This document shows positions 1 through 6,161 of a stretch of 6,497 nucleotides of DNA, piece after piece. Numbering within the stretch: the stretch's first letter is position 1; each line of letters begins with the position of its first letter. The translations under genes and the position numbers were made by a program. The stretch is from an uncultured Gemmatimonadota bacterium (lineage in GTDB: Bacteria > Gemmatimonadota > Gemmatimonadetes > Gemmatimonadales > Gemmatimonadaceae), in the NCBI GenBank assembly GCA_946887155.1, contig CAMPKM010000175.1, positions 1-6,497 of the forward strand. The letters are read 5' to 3'. The notes under the pieces were generated by a model. The model ran no database searches and was not told the origin of the DNA. It worked only from the letters and a program-made list of their open reading frames with translations.

Positions 1-2
1 AC

Positions 3-1262
3 TACACGGCAATTGGCACGGGCGGGGCGCATACCTGCGCCGTCCGGATCGACGGCGCGTTCGAGTGCTTCGGTGACGACAACGTGTTCCACTATGCCAA
101 CGCCCTCTACGTCCCGCAAAGCGGCAATTTCGTGGACGTTGGCGGTGGGAGTGCCAGCACGTGCGGGTTGCGCGATGACGGTGTGATCGAATGCTTCGGT
201 GAGAGCACCGCATCTCCCCTGGCGGAGGTCATCGCCGATGTCGGCTACTTCACGCAGCTCGCTGTTGGTGTCCAGCATGGCTGTGCCCTTCGCAACGACG
301 GCGTGGTGCAGTGCTGGGGCGGCAATCCTCCTTCCCCGGAAGCGCCGCACATCAGGACGGCGTCTACCGGCTACTTCACGCAGGTCAGCAGCGGATCCGA
401 ATTCACGTGTGCGTTACGGAACGACGGAGTCGTCGAATGCTGGGGCAACGGCTTCGAGGACGGTCGTGATGTCGCGCTGAAGCAGGCCGCCACTGGACAC
501 TTCACGTTCATCAATGCGGGTGCCCGGCACATGTGTGGTATCCGAAACGACGGCAAGATCGAGTGCTGGGGTGACAATCTCCGGCTTCAGGCCCCCGCGC
601 TCAAGGTGGCGTCAAACGGCGGGAGCTTCATAACGGTGGAGGGTGGCTTGTGGCACACGTGTGGCCTGCGCGATGACCACACCATCCAATGCTGGGGACA
701 AACCGATGAGGTTACCCCGGCAACTTCCATCCTTCCCACCGCGACACTGAATGGCCCGACGTCGATCGTCGTGAACGCCAGCATCCCGCTCACGCTCACC
801 AACGCTCAGGTCCCCGGTTACCCAAACTCGAATTCGTTCACTTACGCATTTGACTGTGTGGGCAACGGTCATTTCAGCGAATGGTCGTCAAGCAATACAT
901 TCAGCTGTCCCACGACTACGACCGGTACCAAGCGCGTTCATGGGATGGTCAGGGACGAGGATGGCGCCTTCAGCGCGAATTACAGGCTGGACGTGACCGT
1001 CATTGATGCACCGCAGGCGACGGCCGATCTCAAGGTCGCGATCTCGACGGCCACGCTCTCGCCCGACCTGCGCAAGCCGTTGTCCGCCAAGATCAATGTG
1101 GCGCTGGAGGCGATCACCAGGGGGGACACCGCGGTCGCGTGCAACGCACTGCAGGACTTCATCAATCAGGTAAAGGCACAGCGAGGGAAGGCAATCCCTG
1201 TCGCCACTGCTGACCTGTGGATCCAGCAGGCGACCGACCTGCGGACGTCGGTGGGGTGCTGA
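3..1262 (+). CDS. Secreted RCC1-repeat beta-propeller protein with PKD-like domain (5' partial)
   Basis: The reading frame is open from the first bases of the window, so the true start lies upstream; an internal GTG at 84 is not a credible start because RCC1-type sequence continues before it. In the visible 419 residues, six RCC1_2-like repeats occupy roughly residues 7-232. Each has a G-x4-C core, a D-G (or D-H) turn and C-[FW]-G. A PKD/Ig-like beta domain follows (about 245-335, ending in a DxDG-type segment), then a roughly 80-residue helical module (about 341-419) with an A-C-N-A-L-Q-D-F-I motif. Similar helical tails close many secreted proteins of environmental bacteria. RCC1 repeats form beta-propellers used for protein binding. 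The paired cysteines and PKD-like domain argue for an extracytoplasmic location, which is inference because the signal peptide is out of view. It is monocistronic at its 3' end, with a strong terminator 30 nt downstream. The ligand is unknown. Confidence 0.85.
   Translation, partial: YTAIGTGGAHTCAVRIDGAFECFGDDNVFHYANALYVPQSGNFVDVGGGSASTCGLRDDGVIECFGESTASPLAEVIADVGYFTQLAVGVQHGCALRNDGVVQCWGGNPPSPEAPHIRTASTGYFTQVSSGSEFTCALRNDGVVECWGNGFEDGRDVALKQAATGHFTFINAGARHMCGIRNDGKIECWGDNLRLQAPALKVASNGGSFITVEGGLWHTCGLRDDHTIQCWGQTDEVTPATSILPTATLNGPTSIVVNASIPLTLTNAQVPGYPNSNSFTYAFDCVGNGHFSEWSSSNTFSCPTTTTGTKRVHGMVRDEDGAFSANYRLDVTVIDAPQATADLKVAISTATLSPDLRKPLSAKINVALEAITRGDTAVACNALQDFINQVKAQRGKAIPVATADLWIQQATDLRTSVGC
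21..698 (+). repeat. Six tandem RCC1_2-like protein repeats with C-x9-C pairs
   Basis: Within the RCC1 protein the motif C-[AG]-[VLI]-R-x-D-[GH]-x3-C recurs six times. The first cysteines fall at residues 12, 54, 94, 136, 178 and 220 of the visible protein, spacings of 42, 40, 42, 42 and 42 residues. Every copy keeps exactly nine residues between its two cysteines, suggesting one disulfide per propeller blade. Codons differ freely between copies (for example CTT CGC AAC against TTA CGG AAC for Leu-Arg-Asn), so these are old duplications. RCC1 propellers usually have seven blades, so at least one more repeat probably lies before the window. Confidence 0.85.
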
Positions 1263-1289
1263 ATCGGGGAAATAACGAGTGACTCATCG

Positions 1290-1329
1290 AGGTCAGGGTC
1301 ACGGACGACTGAGTCCGTGACCCTGATTT
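1290..1329 (+). terminator. Rho-independent terminator-like hairpin after the RCC1 gene
   Basis: A perfect 14-bp inverted repeat (1293-1306 and 1313-1326) encloses a 6-nt loop and is followed directly by TTT. The stem can extend by two G-U pairs and one A-U pair to 1290-1329. It starts 30 nt after the stop codon of the RCC1 gene and precedes the phosphoesterase gene, so it separates the two transcription units. The U tract is short (three), as is common in high-GC genomes. Confidence 0.75.
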
Positions 1330-1456
1330 CCTTCACGGAGCCAACGTCGTCATCGTCAGCTTCTCCCTGGTCGCTGATGCGCACGCCCATGGGTGAGCGC
1401 AAATTGCTACAAGAGGTGAAGGAACAGCCGGTGCATGATTCACGATCACCGCTCCC

Positions 1457-2692
1457 ATGTTTATCAGCCACGCGCTCCGCATCGCGGTCTTCATTCCACT
1501 GGTCGCGTCGGTTGCCGGCGCTCAGCCATCTATCGTGCGGGGCACGGTCTTTCTCGACGGCAATGCGAACGGCACGCGCGACCCCGGTGAAAGGGGAATC
1601 GCCGGGATTACCGTCTCGAACCAGGCCGACGTCGTCACAACAGATTCAGCGGGCTCGTACACGTTTCAGTCGACGCCGACTGGCATCGTTTTTGTCTCCA
1701 TTCCCGATGGATACCGCACCGCGGGGAAGTTCTGGCGCAGCGTGAGCGCCCCATCGCTGGATTTTCCGCTCGGCACCGCCCCGCGCATAACGAGTTTCAC
1801 GTTTGTCGCCGCGTCTGATCCGCATATTGCGCCACCGGTCGTCGAGCGAACGCGCCGGTTTCGCTCGATGGTGGACTCGATCCGCCCGGCATTCGCGCTA
1901 CTCGCGGGTGACCTCATTCGCGATGCGATGAGCCAGACGGAACAGACGTCGCGCTCATACTTCGATCTCTTCGAGGCCGAGACCCGCCCATTTTCGACAC
2001 CGCTCTGGATGGTGCCGGGTAACCACGACCACTTCGGGATTGTTCCTGGCCGCCTGGGCATCGATTCGGTGACCGGTCGCTTCATCATTGACTCGACCAA
2101 GTCGCGACGGGACTTCACGAAGCACCCGCTCTACAACCGCGGCATGTACCGGCAGTATCTCGGCCCGGACTACTATTCGTTCACGTACGGCGGAGTCCAC
2201 TTCATCGGACTCAACACCGTGTCGGCCGACGATTCATCGTACTACGGTGACGTCGATAGCCTGCAACTGGCCTGGCTCGAACGTGACCTCGCGCAGATTC
2301 CGGACTCGATGCCGGTCGTCACGTTCAACCATATCCCGCTCGTCACCGGGTTTCTCACGCTCGCGGGGTACGACGAGATTCCGTTCGTGCCGCCACTCGT
2401 GCGGCGAAACGGTGTGTTGACGTTTCGGCATTCAGTCGGCAACAACCTGGCGGTGCTCGATGTGCTGAGAAGGCGACGTCACGTGCTGGCGATAGGCGCG
2501 CACAACCATGCGGCGGAAAAGCTGACCTTCCAGATGCGCGGACTCATCACGCGATTCGAGCAGACCGCTGCCATTGTCGGCCCCGGCCAGCTCACCGCTT
2601 CGCAGTTCATCCAGTCGGGATTCACAGTGTATACGGTACGGGCCGGCGCGATCGACGGGGGCACCTTCGTCACGCTTGATGGCCGGCAGTAG
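1457..2692 (+). CDS. Secreted calcineurin-like metallophosphoesterase with N-terminal Sdr/CnaB-like domain
   Basis: The 411-residue protein starts with a signal peptide (hydrophobic stretch about residues 8-20, likely cleavage after A-G-A at 22). Residues about 27-80 resemble SdrD_B/CnaB-like or MetallophosN beta modules (V-x-G-T-V-F-L-D-G-N-x-N-G-x-x-D-x-G-E). The catalytic domain (about 112-355) carries the metallophosphoesterase ligand set: D121-P-H123, G151-D152 with D156, G188-N-H-D191, H292, and H349-N-H351 for the usual GHxH. This predicts a dimetal phosphohydrolase acting in the periplasm or outside; the substrate is not readable. A stop at 1436-1438 in this frame forces a start at or after 1457. 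No Shine-Dalgarno sequence lies at a normal distance; the nearest purine-rich stretch is about 35 nt upstream, so this start is less certain than the others. It stands alone between the upstream terminator and the ABC operon. Confidence 0.9.
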   Translation: MFISHALRIAVFIPLVASVAGAQPSIVRGTVFLDGNANGTRDPGERGIAGITVSNQADVVTTDSAGSYTFQSTPTGIVFVSIPDGYRTAGKFWRSVSAPSLDFPLGTAPRITSFTFVAASDPHIAPPVVERTRRFRSMVDSIRPAFALLAGDLIRDAMSQTEQTSRSYFDLFEAETRPFSTPLWMVPGNHDHFGIVPGRLGIDSVTGRFIIDSTKSRRDFTKHPLYNRGMYRQYLGPDYYSFTYGGVHFIGLNTVSADDSSYYGDVDSLQLAWLERDLAQIPDSMPVVTFNHIPLVTGFLTLAGYDEIPFVPPLVRRNGVLTFRHSVGNNLAVLDVLRRRRHVLAIGAHNHAAEKLTFQMRGLITRFEQTAAIVGPGQLTASQFIQSGFTVYTVRAGAIDGGTFVTLDGRQ

Positions 2693-2801
2693 CCACCAGT
2701 AGCGCCCTGCTCGAGAGGCCGCGTTTCCGCGGGAAGGCTGTTCGGGCGCGTCCCGATTCGTGTGGATTGACCAGACGCCGCCGGTGCCGACGAGCACCGA
2801 G

Positions 2802-2829
2802 TTCACGATGACGAGCGTCGGCATATCTT
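2802..2829 (+). promoter_or_regulatory. Putative promoter giving a leaderless ABC-operon mRNA
   Basis: TTCACG (2802-2807) and TATCTT (2824-2829) are separated by 16 nt and resemble -35 and -10 boxes. Transcription would start about 7-10 nt after the -10 box, at or next to the ATG at 2839. The ATG has no Shine-Dalgarno sequence upstream (the preceding bases are pyrimidine- and CA-rich), which fits leaderless translation. This is pattern matching only. Confidence 0.35.
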
Positions 2830-2838
2830 CCACACATC

Positions 2839-3660
2839 ATGAGCGAGACACCCGCACCGATCATTCGCCTGCGTAACGTCGTCAAGAAGTTCGGCGATGT
2901 CGTCGCAGTCAACGACATTTCCTTCGACGTCCAGCAGGGCGAAATCTTCGCCTTTCTCGGCCCTAACGGCGCCGGGAAGACGACGACCATCCGGATGCTC
3001 ACCACCCTGGCGCATCCCAGCAGCGGGACACTCGAACTGGACGGGCTCGACCCCCGGCGCGACCAGACCGAGATGCGCCGGCGGCTCGGCGTCGTGTTCC
3101 AGGATCCGAGCCTGGACCAGCAGCTCACCGCGTGGGAGAACATGGACATCCACGGCGTGTTGTATCACGTCCCGCGGAAGGAGCGCCATGAGCGCGCCGA
3201 ATCGCTGATGAAGCAGTTCGAGCTCTGGGAGCGCCGGAATGACCTCGTCATGACCTTCAGCGGAGGCATGAAGCGACGGCTGGAGATCGCGCGAGGCCTC
3301 CTGCATACACCGCGCGTGCTTTTCCTCGACGAACCCACGCTTGGTCTCGATCCGCAAAGCCGCAACGCGATGTGGTCGCATGTGAAGACGCTGAACCAGT
3401 CCGAAGGCGTGACCGTCTTCCTGACGACCCACTACATGGACGAAGCGGAACGGGTGGCGAATCGCATCGCGATCATCGACCACGGCCGCATCGTCGCGAT
3501 CGGATCGTCAGCCGAGCTCAAGGCACAGACGAAGACGGGCTCCCTCGAAGAGGCGTTTCTCGCGCTCACCGGTACCACGATTCGCGAGGAAGAAGCGACG
3601 TCGAGCGACCGCATGCGGATGATGGGTCGCATGTTCGGCCGCACTGGAGTCGGGCGATGA
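2839..3660 (+). CDS. ABC exporter ATP-binding protein (DrrA/ABC-2 type)
   Basis: This 273-residue nucleotide-binding subunit has all the ABC ATPase motifs in order: Walker A G-P-N-G-A-G-K-T-T (41-49), Q-loop Q88 (V-F-Q-D-P), signature F-S-G-G-M (140-144, a variant of LSGGQ usual in the daunorubicin-resistance-type exporters), Walker B V-L-F-L-D-E (160-165), D-loop G-L-D (169-171) and H-loop H198 (T-T-H-Y-M-D-E-A-E). It should dimerise on the cytoplasmic face and drive the permease encoded immediately downstream. The stop codon overlaps the permease ATG by 4 nt (ATGA), a sign of translational coupling and fixed stoichiometry. The family exports drugs, lipids, polysaccharides or haem-related compounds; the substrate cannot be read here. 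The last 20 residues or so form a Met/Arg-rich tail beyond the usual L-E-E-A-F-L-x-L-T-G end. The ATG at 2839 is the start that fits domain alignment. Confidence 0.95.
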   Translation: MSETPAPIIRLRNVVKKFGDVVAVNDISFDVQQGEIFAFLGPNGAGKTTTIRMLTTLAHPSSGTLELDGLDPRRDQTEMRRRLGVVFQDPSLDQQLTAWENMDIHGVLYHVPRKERHERAESLMKQFELWERRNDLVMTFSGGMKRRLEIARGLLHTPRVLFLDEPTLGLDPQSRNAMWSHVKTLNQSEGVTVFLTTHYMDEAERVANRIAIIDHGRIVAIGSSAELKAQTKTGSLEEAFLALTGTTIREEEATSSDRMRMMGRMFGRTGVGR

Positions 3661-4403
3661 AGGTCGTCTTCATTCTCTGGCTGCGCGAAGTGAAGAAGTA
3701 CCTGCGTTCGAAAGCGCAGATTCTCGCCTCGCTCGGCACCCCGATCATGTACCTCGGCGTCCTTGGTTTCAGCCTCGGCCCAGTATTCCAGCGCGCGGGG
3801 ATGGGGAGCTACCTCCAGTTCATGGCGCCGGGCGTGATCAGCATGACCGTGCTGTTCACGTCGATGTTCTCCGGAATCGCGATGCTGTGGGACCGGCAGT
3901 TCGGCTTTCTCAAGGAAACGCTGGTTGCGCCGGTACCGCGGCTGGAGATCATGCTCGGCCGCACGTTAGGCGGTGCCACGACGGCGATCGTGCAGGGCAC
4001 TATCATCGTCGTGTTCACCCTGATTGCCGGGTTCCGGCCGTCGAGCTGGGTGGCCGTACCCGTGGCGTACCTGGTGATCATGCTGATCGCGCTCGTGTTT
4101 TCGGCGCTGGCGACGGCGATTGGATCGTCCCTCAAGGAGATGCAGGGCTTTCAGCTGGTAATGAACTTCCTGGTCATGCCGCTGTTCTTTCTTTCGGGCG
4201 CGCTGTATCCGCTGGAGGGGTTGCCGAAGGCACTGGCGGTGCTCACGCGCCTGGATCCGTTGACCTACGGCGTCGACGCGCTCCGCGGCATCCTGATCGG
4301 GCAATCGCATTACAGCGTGTTGACCGACATCACGGTGCTGTTAGGCGTCGCCGCGATATTCCTCACCTTTGGCGCCTGGCGTTTCTCGAGGATCGAGGTG
4401 TAG
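3657..4403 (+). CDS. ABC-2 type exporter permease (DrrB-like)
   Basis: The 248-residue integral membrane protein has about six predicted helices (near residues 22-42, 55-75, 104-126, 132-155, 165-185 and 222-242). It carries the ABC-2 family hallmarks D-R-Q-F-G-F-L-K-E-T-L-V-A-P (79-92) and P-L-F-F-L-S-G-A-L-Y-P-L (175-186), then R-L-D-P-L-T-Y-G-V-D-A-L-R. The frame is open much further upstream, but the ATG at 3657 is chosen because it overlaps the ATPase stop as ATGA, has GGAG at 3646-3649 with 7-nt spacing, and begins the family-type N terminus (short cytoplasmic helix with W-L-R-E). Two such subunits with two ATPases would make the exporter. The length is normal for the family. No gene for a substrate, accessory protein or regulator lies next to it. 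Confidence 0.93.
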   Translation: MKVVFILWLREVKKYLRSKAQILASLGTPIMYLGVLGFSLGPVFQRAGMGSYLQFMAPGVISMTVLFTSMFSGIAMLWDRQFGFLKETLVAPVPRLEIMLGRTLGGATTAIVQGTIIVVFTLIAGFRPSSWVAVPVAYLVIMLIALVFSALATAIGSSLKEMQGFQLVMNFLVMPLFFLSGALYPLEGLPKALAVLTRLDPLTYGVDALRGILIGQSHYSVLTDITVLLGVAAIFLTFGAWRFSRIEV

Positions 4404-4420
4404 CGCGTAGCGAGGCATTC

Positions 4421-4438
4421 CCGGATGGTTTCATCCGG
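4421..4438. terminator. Hairpin between convergent genes, possible bidirectional terminator
   Basis: A perfect 7-bp inverted repeat (4421-4427 and 4432-4438) with loop GTTT lies in the 43-nt gap between the permease stop and the stop of the convergent serine hydrolase gene. There is no U tract on either strand, so intrinsic termination is uncertain. The position is what one expects for a shared end signal. Confidence 0.4.
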
Positions 4439-4446
4439 TCGCGGCG

Positions 4447-5928
4447 TCACTTCACCTTGCGTCCCGGCTGATCCCGTCCTCCCTGATGCAGAATGAGTCC
4501 CGTCACCTCACCTGATGGCGCCTTCGTGAACGTGACTTGCGCGTTTACGACGCGAAGGAAGAACCTGTCCGGCGCCTCGGCGAACAACGTCACCTTCGCC
4601 TGTCCCGTCGGCTGCGCCTGCAGGCGGCCGTCCTCGAGCGTGATCGTGATCGAAAACTGCGGCGCCAACTGGTACTCGCCCACATAGGGCCGCAGCACTG
4701 ACTCGGCGACCGTGATCTCCGTGCGCGCGACCGGCGGCCGATAGCCGCGAGGAGCGGGCTCCGCGAACGAGTCCCATTCGTAGGCTCGCTGGATGCGCCG
4801 ACTGAGTTCACCGGCGACCGCGCTGCCCTGGTCCGCATTGGTCATGATGACGAGACCGTAACCTTTCACCTTGTGCGCCAGCAGCGTCCCGCGGAATCCC
4901 CAGTTGGAACCGCCGTGGGCGAAGTACCACCCCTGGCCCATCTTCTCGATCGCGAAGCCGACCGCGTAATCGCCAACACCGACCGGGGTGAGCATCTCGT
5001 TGACGAGCGCACGCGACAGCACCTTGCTCGACTGGCCTGCCGAGGCGCGCTGCACCTCGATCACGAAGCGCGCAAGATCGCTCGGCGTCGTCCACAGCCC
5101 GGCCGCGGCCTGCTCGGGATAGATGTGCCACTTGGCGCCCATCGCCTTGCCCTCACGGGAGTGCGCCCGTGCCGCATTGCGATCGAACGAGGCCGGCAGC
5201 GGCTGTTCAAACGTGCTGCGCGTCATGCCTAACGGTTGGAGTACGCCATCGCGCATGATGTCGGCGAACGGCCGCTTCCGGGCATCGCTCAAGGCCTGCT
5301 GCATGAGCGTGACGCCGCCGCCCGAATACTCCATGAGCGTCATCGGCGGCCGCTCCATGAACAGCACGCCCACGTTCGAGTGTTTGTGCCCGCCGAGCAT
5401 CTGGACGACGGTCGGCACCGAGTCGGTGGGAGCGTATCCCGGGAACCCGAAGCCATCGCCGAGTCCGGAGGTGTGGCTGGTGAGCATCCGCGGTGTGACT
5501 GGACGATCCTTCGTGAACTCGCCGCCATCGAGCTTCCACGACGTGAGGATGCTGTTGATGTCGGTGTCGAGCGTGAACAGTCCGTCCTGTACCGCGCGCA
5601 ACACCGCCATCGCCGCGACCGGCTTGCTGATCGACGCCGCCTGGAACATCGTGCCGGTGTCCACCTTTGCGCCCGTGGCCACGTCCGCGATTCCATATCC
5701 CTTCGCCCAATGGATCTGGTGGTCACGGATCACGGCAATGCTGACGCCCGGCACATTGAAGCGCGTCATCAGCTCGGTGATCGTCAGGTCGCTCAGTTCG
5801 CCCGAGACGCCAGTCGTCTGTGGGCGCTCGATCGCGGCCATATAGTCGGCTGCGGTACGCGTCTGGGCCGGCGTGGCTACCGGCAGCGCGAAGGCCATTA
5901 TCGTTAAGCAAGTCAGCCGTGATTTCAT
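4447..5928 (-). CDS. Secreted beta-lactamase-family serine hydrolase with DUF3471-like C-terminal domain
   Basis: The 493-residue protein begins with a signal peptide (M-K-S-R-L-T, hydrophobic core to about 18, likely cleavage after A21). The catalytic domain (about 45-380) is of the class C beta-lactamase/penicillin-binding type: S99-I-S-K102 supplies the nucleophile and lysine, R-M-L-T-S-H-T-S-G-L is at 147-156, Y201-S-G203 occupies the Y-x-N position, and H338-G-G340 replaces the K-T-G box, as is usual in this family. Residues about 408-490 form a beta-rich domain resembling DUF3471. Members include esterases, D-aminopeptidases and peptidases; true beta-lactamase activity should not be assumed. 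Glycine in place of asparagine in the second motif favours a hydrolase other than a classical beta-lactamase. An in-frame ATG nine codons upstream was rejected because 5928 has AGGAG with 5-nt spacing and begins directly with the signal peptide. It is transcribed convergently with the ABC operon and divergently from the toxin remnant. Confidence 0.92.
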   Translation of the reverse strand: MKSRLTCLTIMAFALPVATPAQTRTAADYMAAIERPQTTGVSGELSDLTITELMTRFNVPGVSIAVIRDHQIHWAKGYGIADVATGAKVDTGTMFQAASISKPVAAMAVLRAVQDGLFTLDTDINSILTSWKLDGGEFTKDRPVTPRMLTSHTSGLGDGFGFPGYAPTDSVPTVVQMLGGHKHSNVGVLFMERPPMTLMEYSGGGVTLMQQALSDARKRPFADIMRDGVLQPLGMTRSTFEQPLPASFDRNAARAHSREGKAMGAKWHIYPEQAAAGLWTTPSDLARFVIEVQRASAGQSSKVLSRALVNEMLTPVGVGDYAVGFAIEKMGQGWYFAHGGSNWGFRGTLLAHKVKGYGLVIMTNADQGSAVAGELSRRIQRAYEWDSFAEPAPRGYRPPVARTEITVAESVLRPYVGEYQLAPQFSITITLEDGRLQAQPTGQAKVTLFAEAPDRFFLRVVNAQVTFTKAPSGEVTGLILHQGGRDQPGRKVK

Positions 5929-5933
5929 ACGGG

Positions 5934-5938
5934 CTCCT
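5934..5938 (-). promoter_or_regulatory. Shine-Dalgarno site deciding the serine hydrolase start
   Basis: On the minus strand AGGAG lies 5 nt before the ATG at 5928-5926. It supports the shorter 493-residue protein over the 502-residue reading frame starting at 5955, whose extra nine residues would precede the signal peptide. Confidence 0.75.
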
Positions 5939-5957
5939 GAGCCAGCAGCGTACATAG

Positions 5958-6089
5958 GGATTCCCCAGCGTGAGCTTCCCTGGGAACAACGTGACCGTCT
6001 TCAACATACGGTCCGGTCGACTGGAAGTTCACATGCGATACGACACGCAGGTGGTGTACATCAGGTTCATCCGGGCACACAAGCAGTAA
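5958..6089 (+). pseudogene. higB: C-terminal remnant of a HigB-family toxin (mRNA interferase)
   Basis: Forty-three codons (5958-6086, stop TAA 6087-6089) encode G-F-P-S-V-S-F-P-G-N-N-V, then T-V-F-N-I, and later R-Y-D-T-Q-V-V-Y-I-R-F-I-R-A-H. From memory of the family, HigB toxins of about 95-110 residues have F-P-S-A-S-x-x-G-x-N-x-V-V-F-N-I-x-G-N-x-Y-R-L, then I-x-Y-D, V-V-Y-I-R-F and G-T-H-x-E-Y-D. Order and spacing match well, and a HigA-type antitoxin gene follows 72 nt after the stop, as in higBA operons. The N-terminal half is absent: an in-frame TAG lies at 5955-5957, and further upstream is the serine hydrolase gene. The G-N-x-Y segment is about two residues short, G-T-H is R-A-H, and TAA stands where the family has the Tyr codon of E-Y-D. 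A GTG at 5970 could start a 39-residue peptide, but that would lack most of the fold. Confidence 0.7.
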
Positions 6090-6161
6090 GATCGCCGAAA
6101 CGAGAGCCGCTAGTGGCGGGTCAGCGGTTCATCGGAGCGAGAACGATTCACTGGAGCAGGT

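Noticed and set aside
2719..2732. Short hairpin (5-bp GC stem, 4-nt loop) after the phosphoesterase gene
   Set aside because: The stem is short and no U tract follows; such GC hairpins arise by chance in this base composition.
2432..2833. Minus-strand frame of 133 codons across the phosphoesterase 3' end and the following gap
   Set aside because: It is mostly antisense to the well-supported phosphoesterase gene and shows no recognisable domain or ribosome-binding site; the 2693-2838 gap shows no clear gene on either strand.
2803..3483. Long minus-strand frame opposite the ABC ATPase gene
   Set aside because: It is an antisense shadow: the plus strand carries every ABC ATPase motif, and the minus frame shows none of its own.
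3372..3656. Longer N terminus for the permease
   Set aside because: This segment overlaps the ATPase gene out of frame, is hydrophilic and Arg/His-rich, and the ATGA-coupled ATG at 3657 with GGAG fits the family start.
3657..5928. ABC exporter plus beta-lactamase-like protein as an antibiotic-resistance cassette
   Set aside because: The genes are convergent and separately transcribed, the hydrolase lacks the Y-x-N asparagine, and no mobile-element signs flank them.
5961..5986. Imperfect inverted repeat TTCCCCA / TGGGAA in the serine hydrolase leader, as a regulatory hairpin
   Set aside because: It needs a bulge, is only about 6 bp, and falls in codons that match HigB, which explain the sequence adequately.
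6100..6150. Possible operator for HigA in the gap before its start codon
   Set aside because: Only 4-5-bp inverted repeats (such as CCGC/GCGG and GTTC/GAAC) are present, which is not distinguishable from chance.
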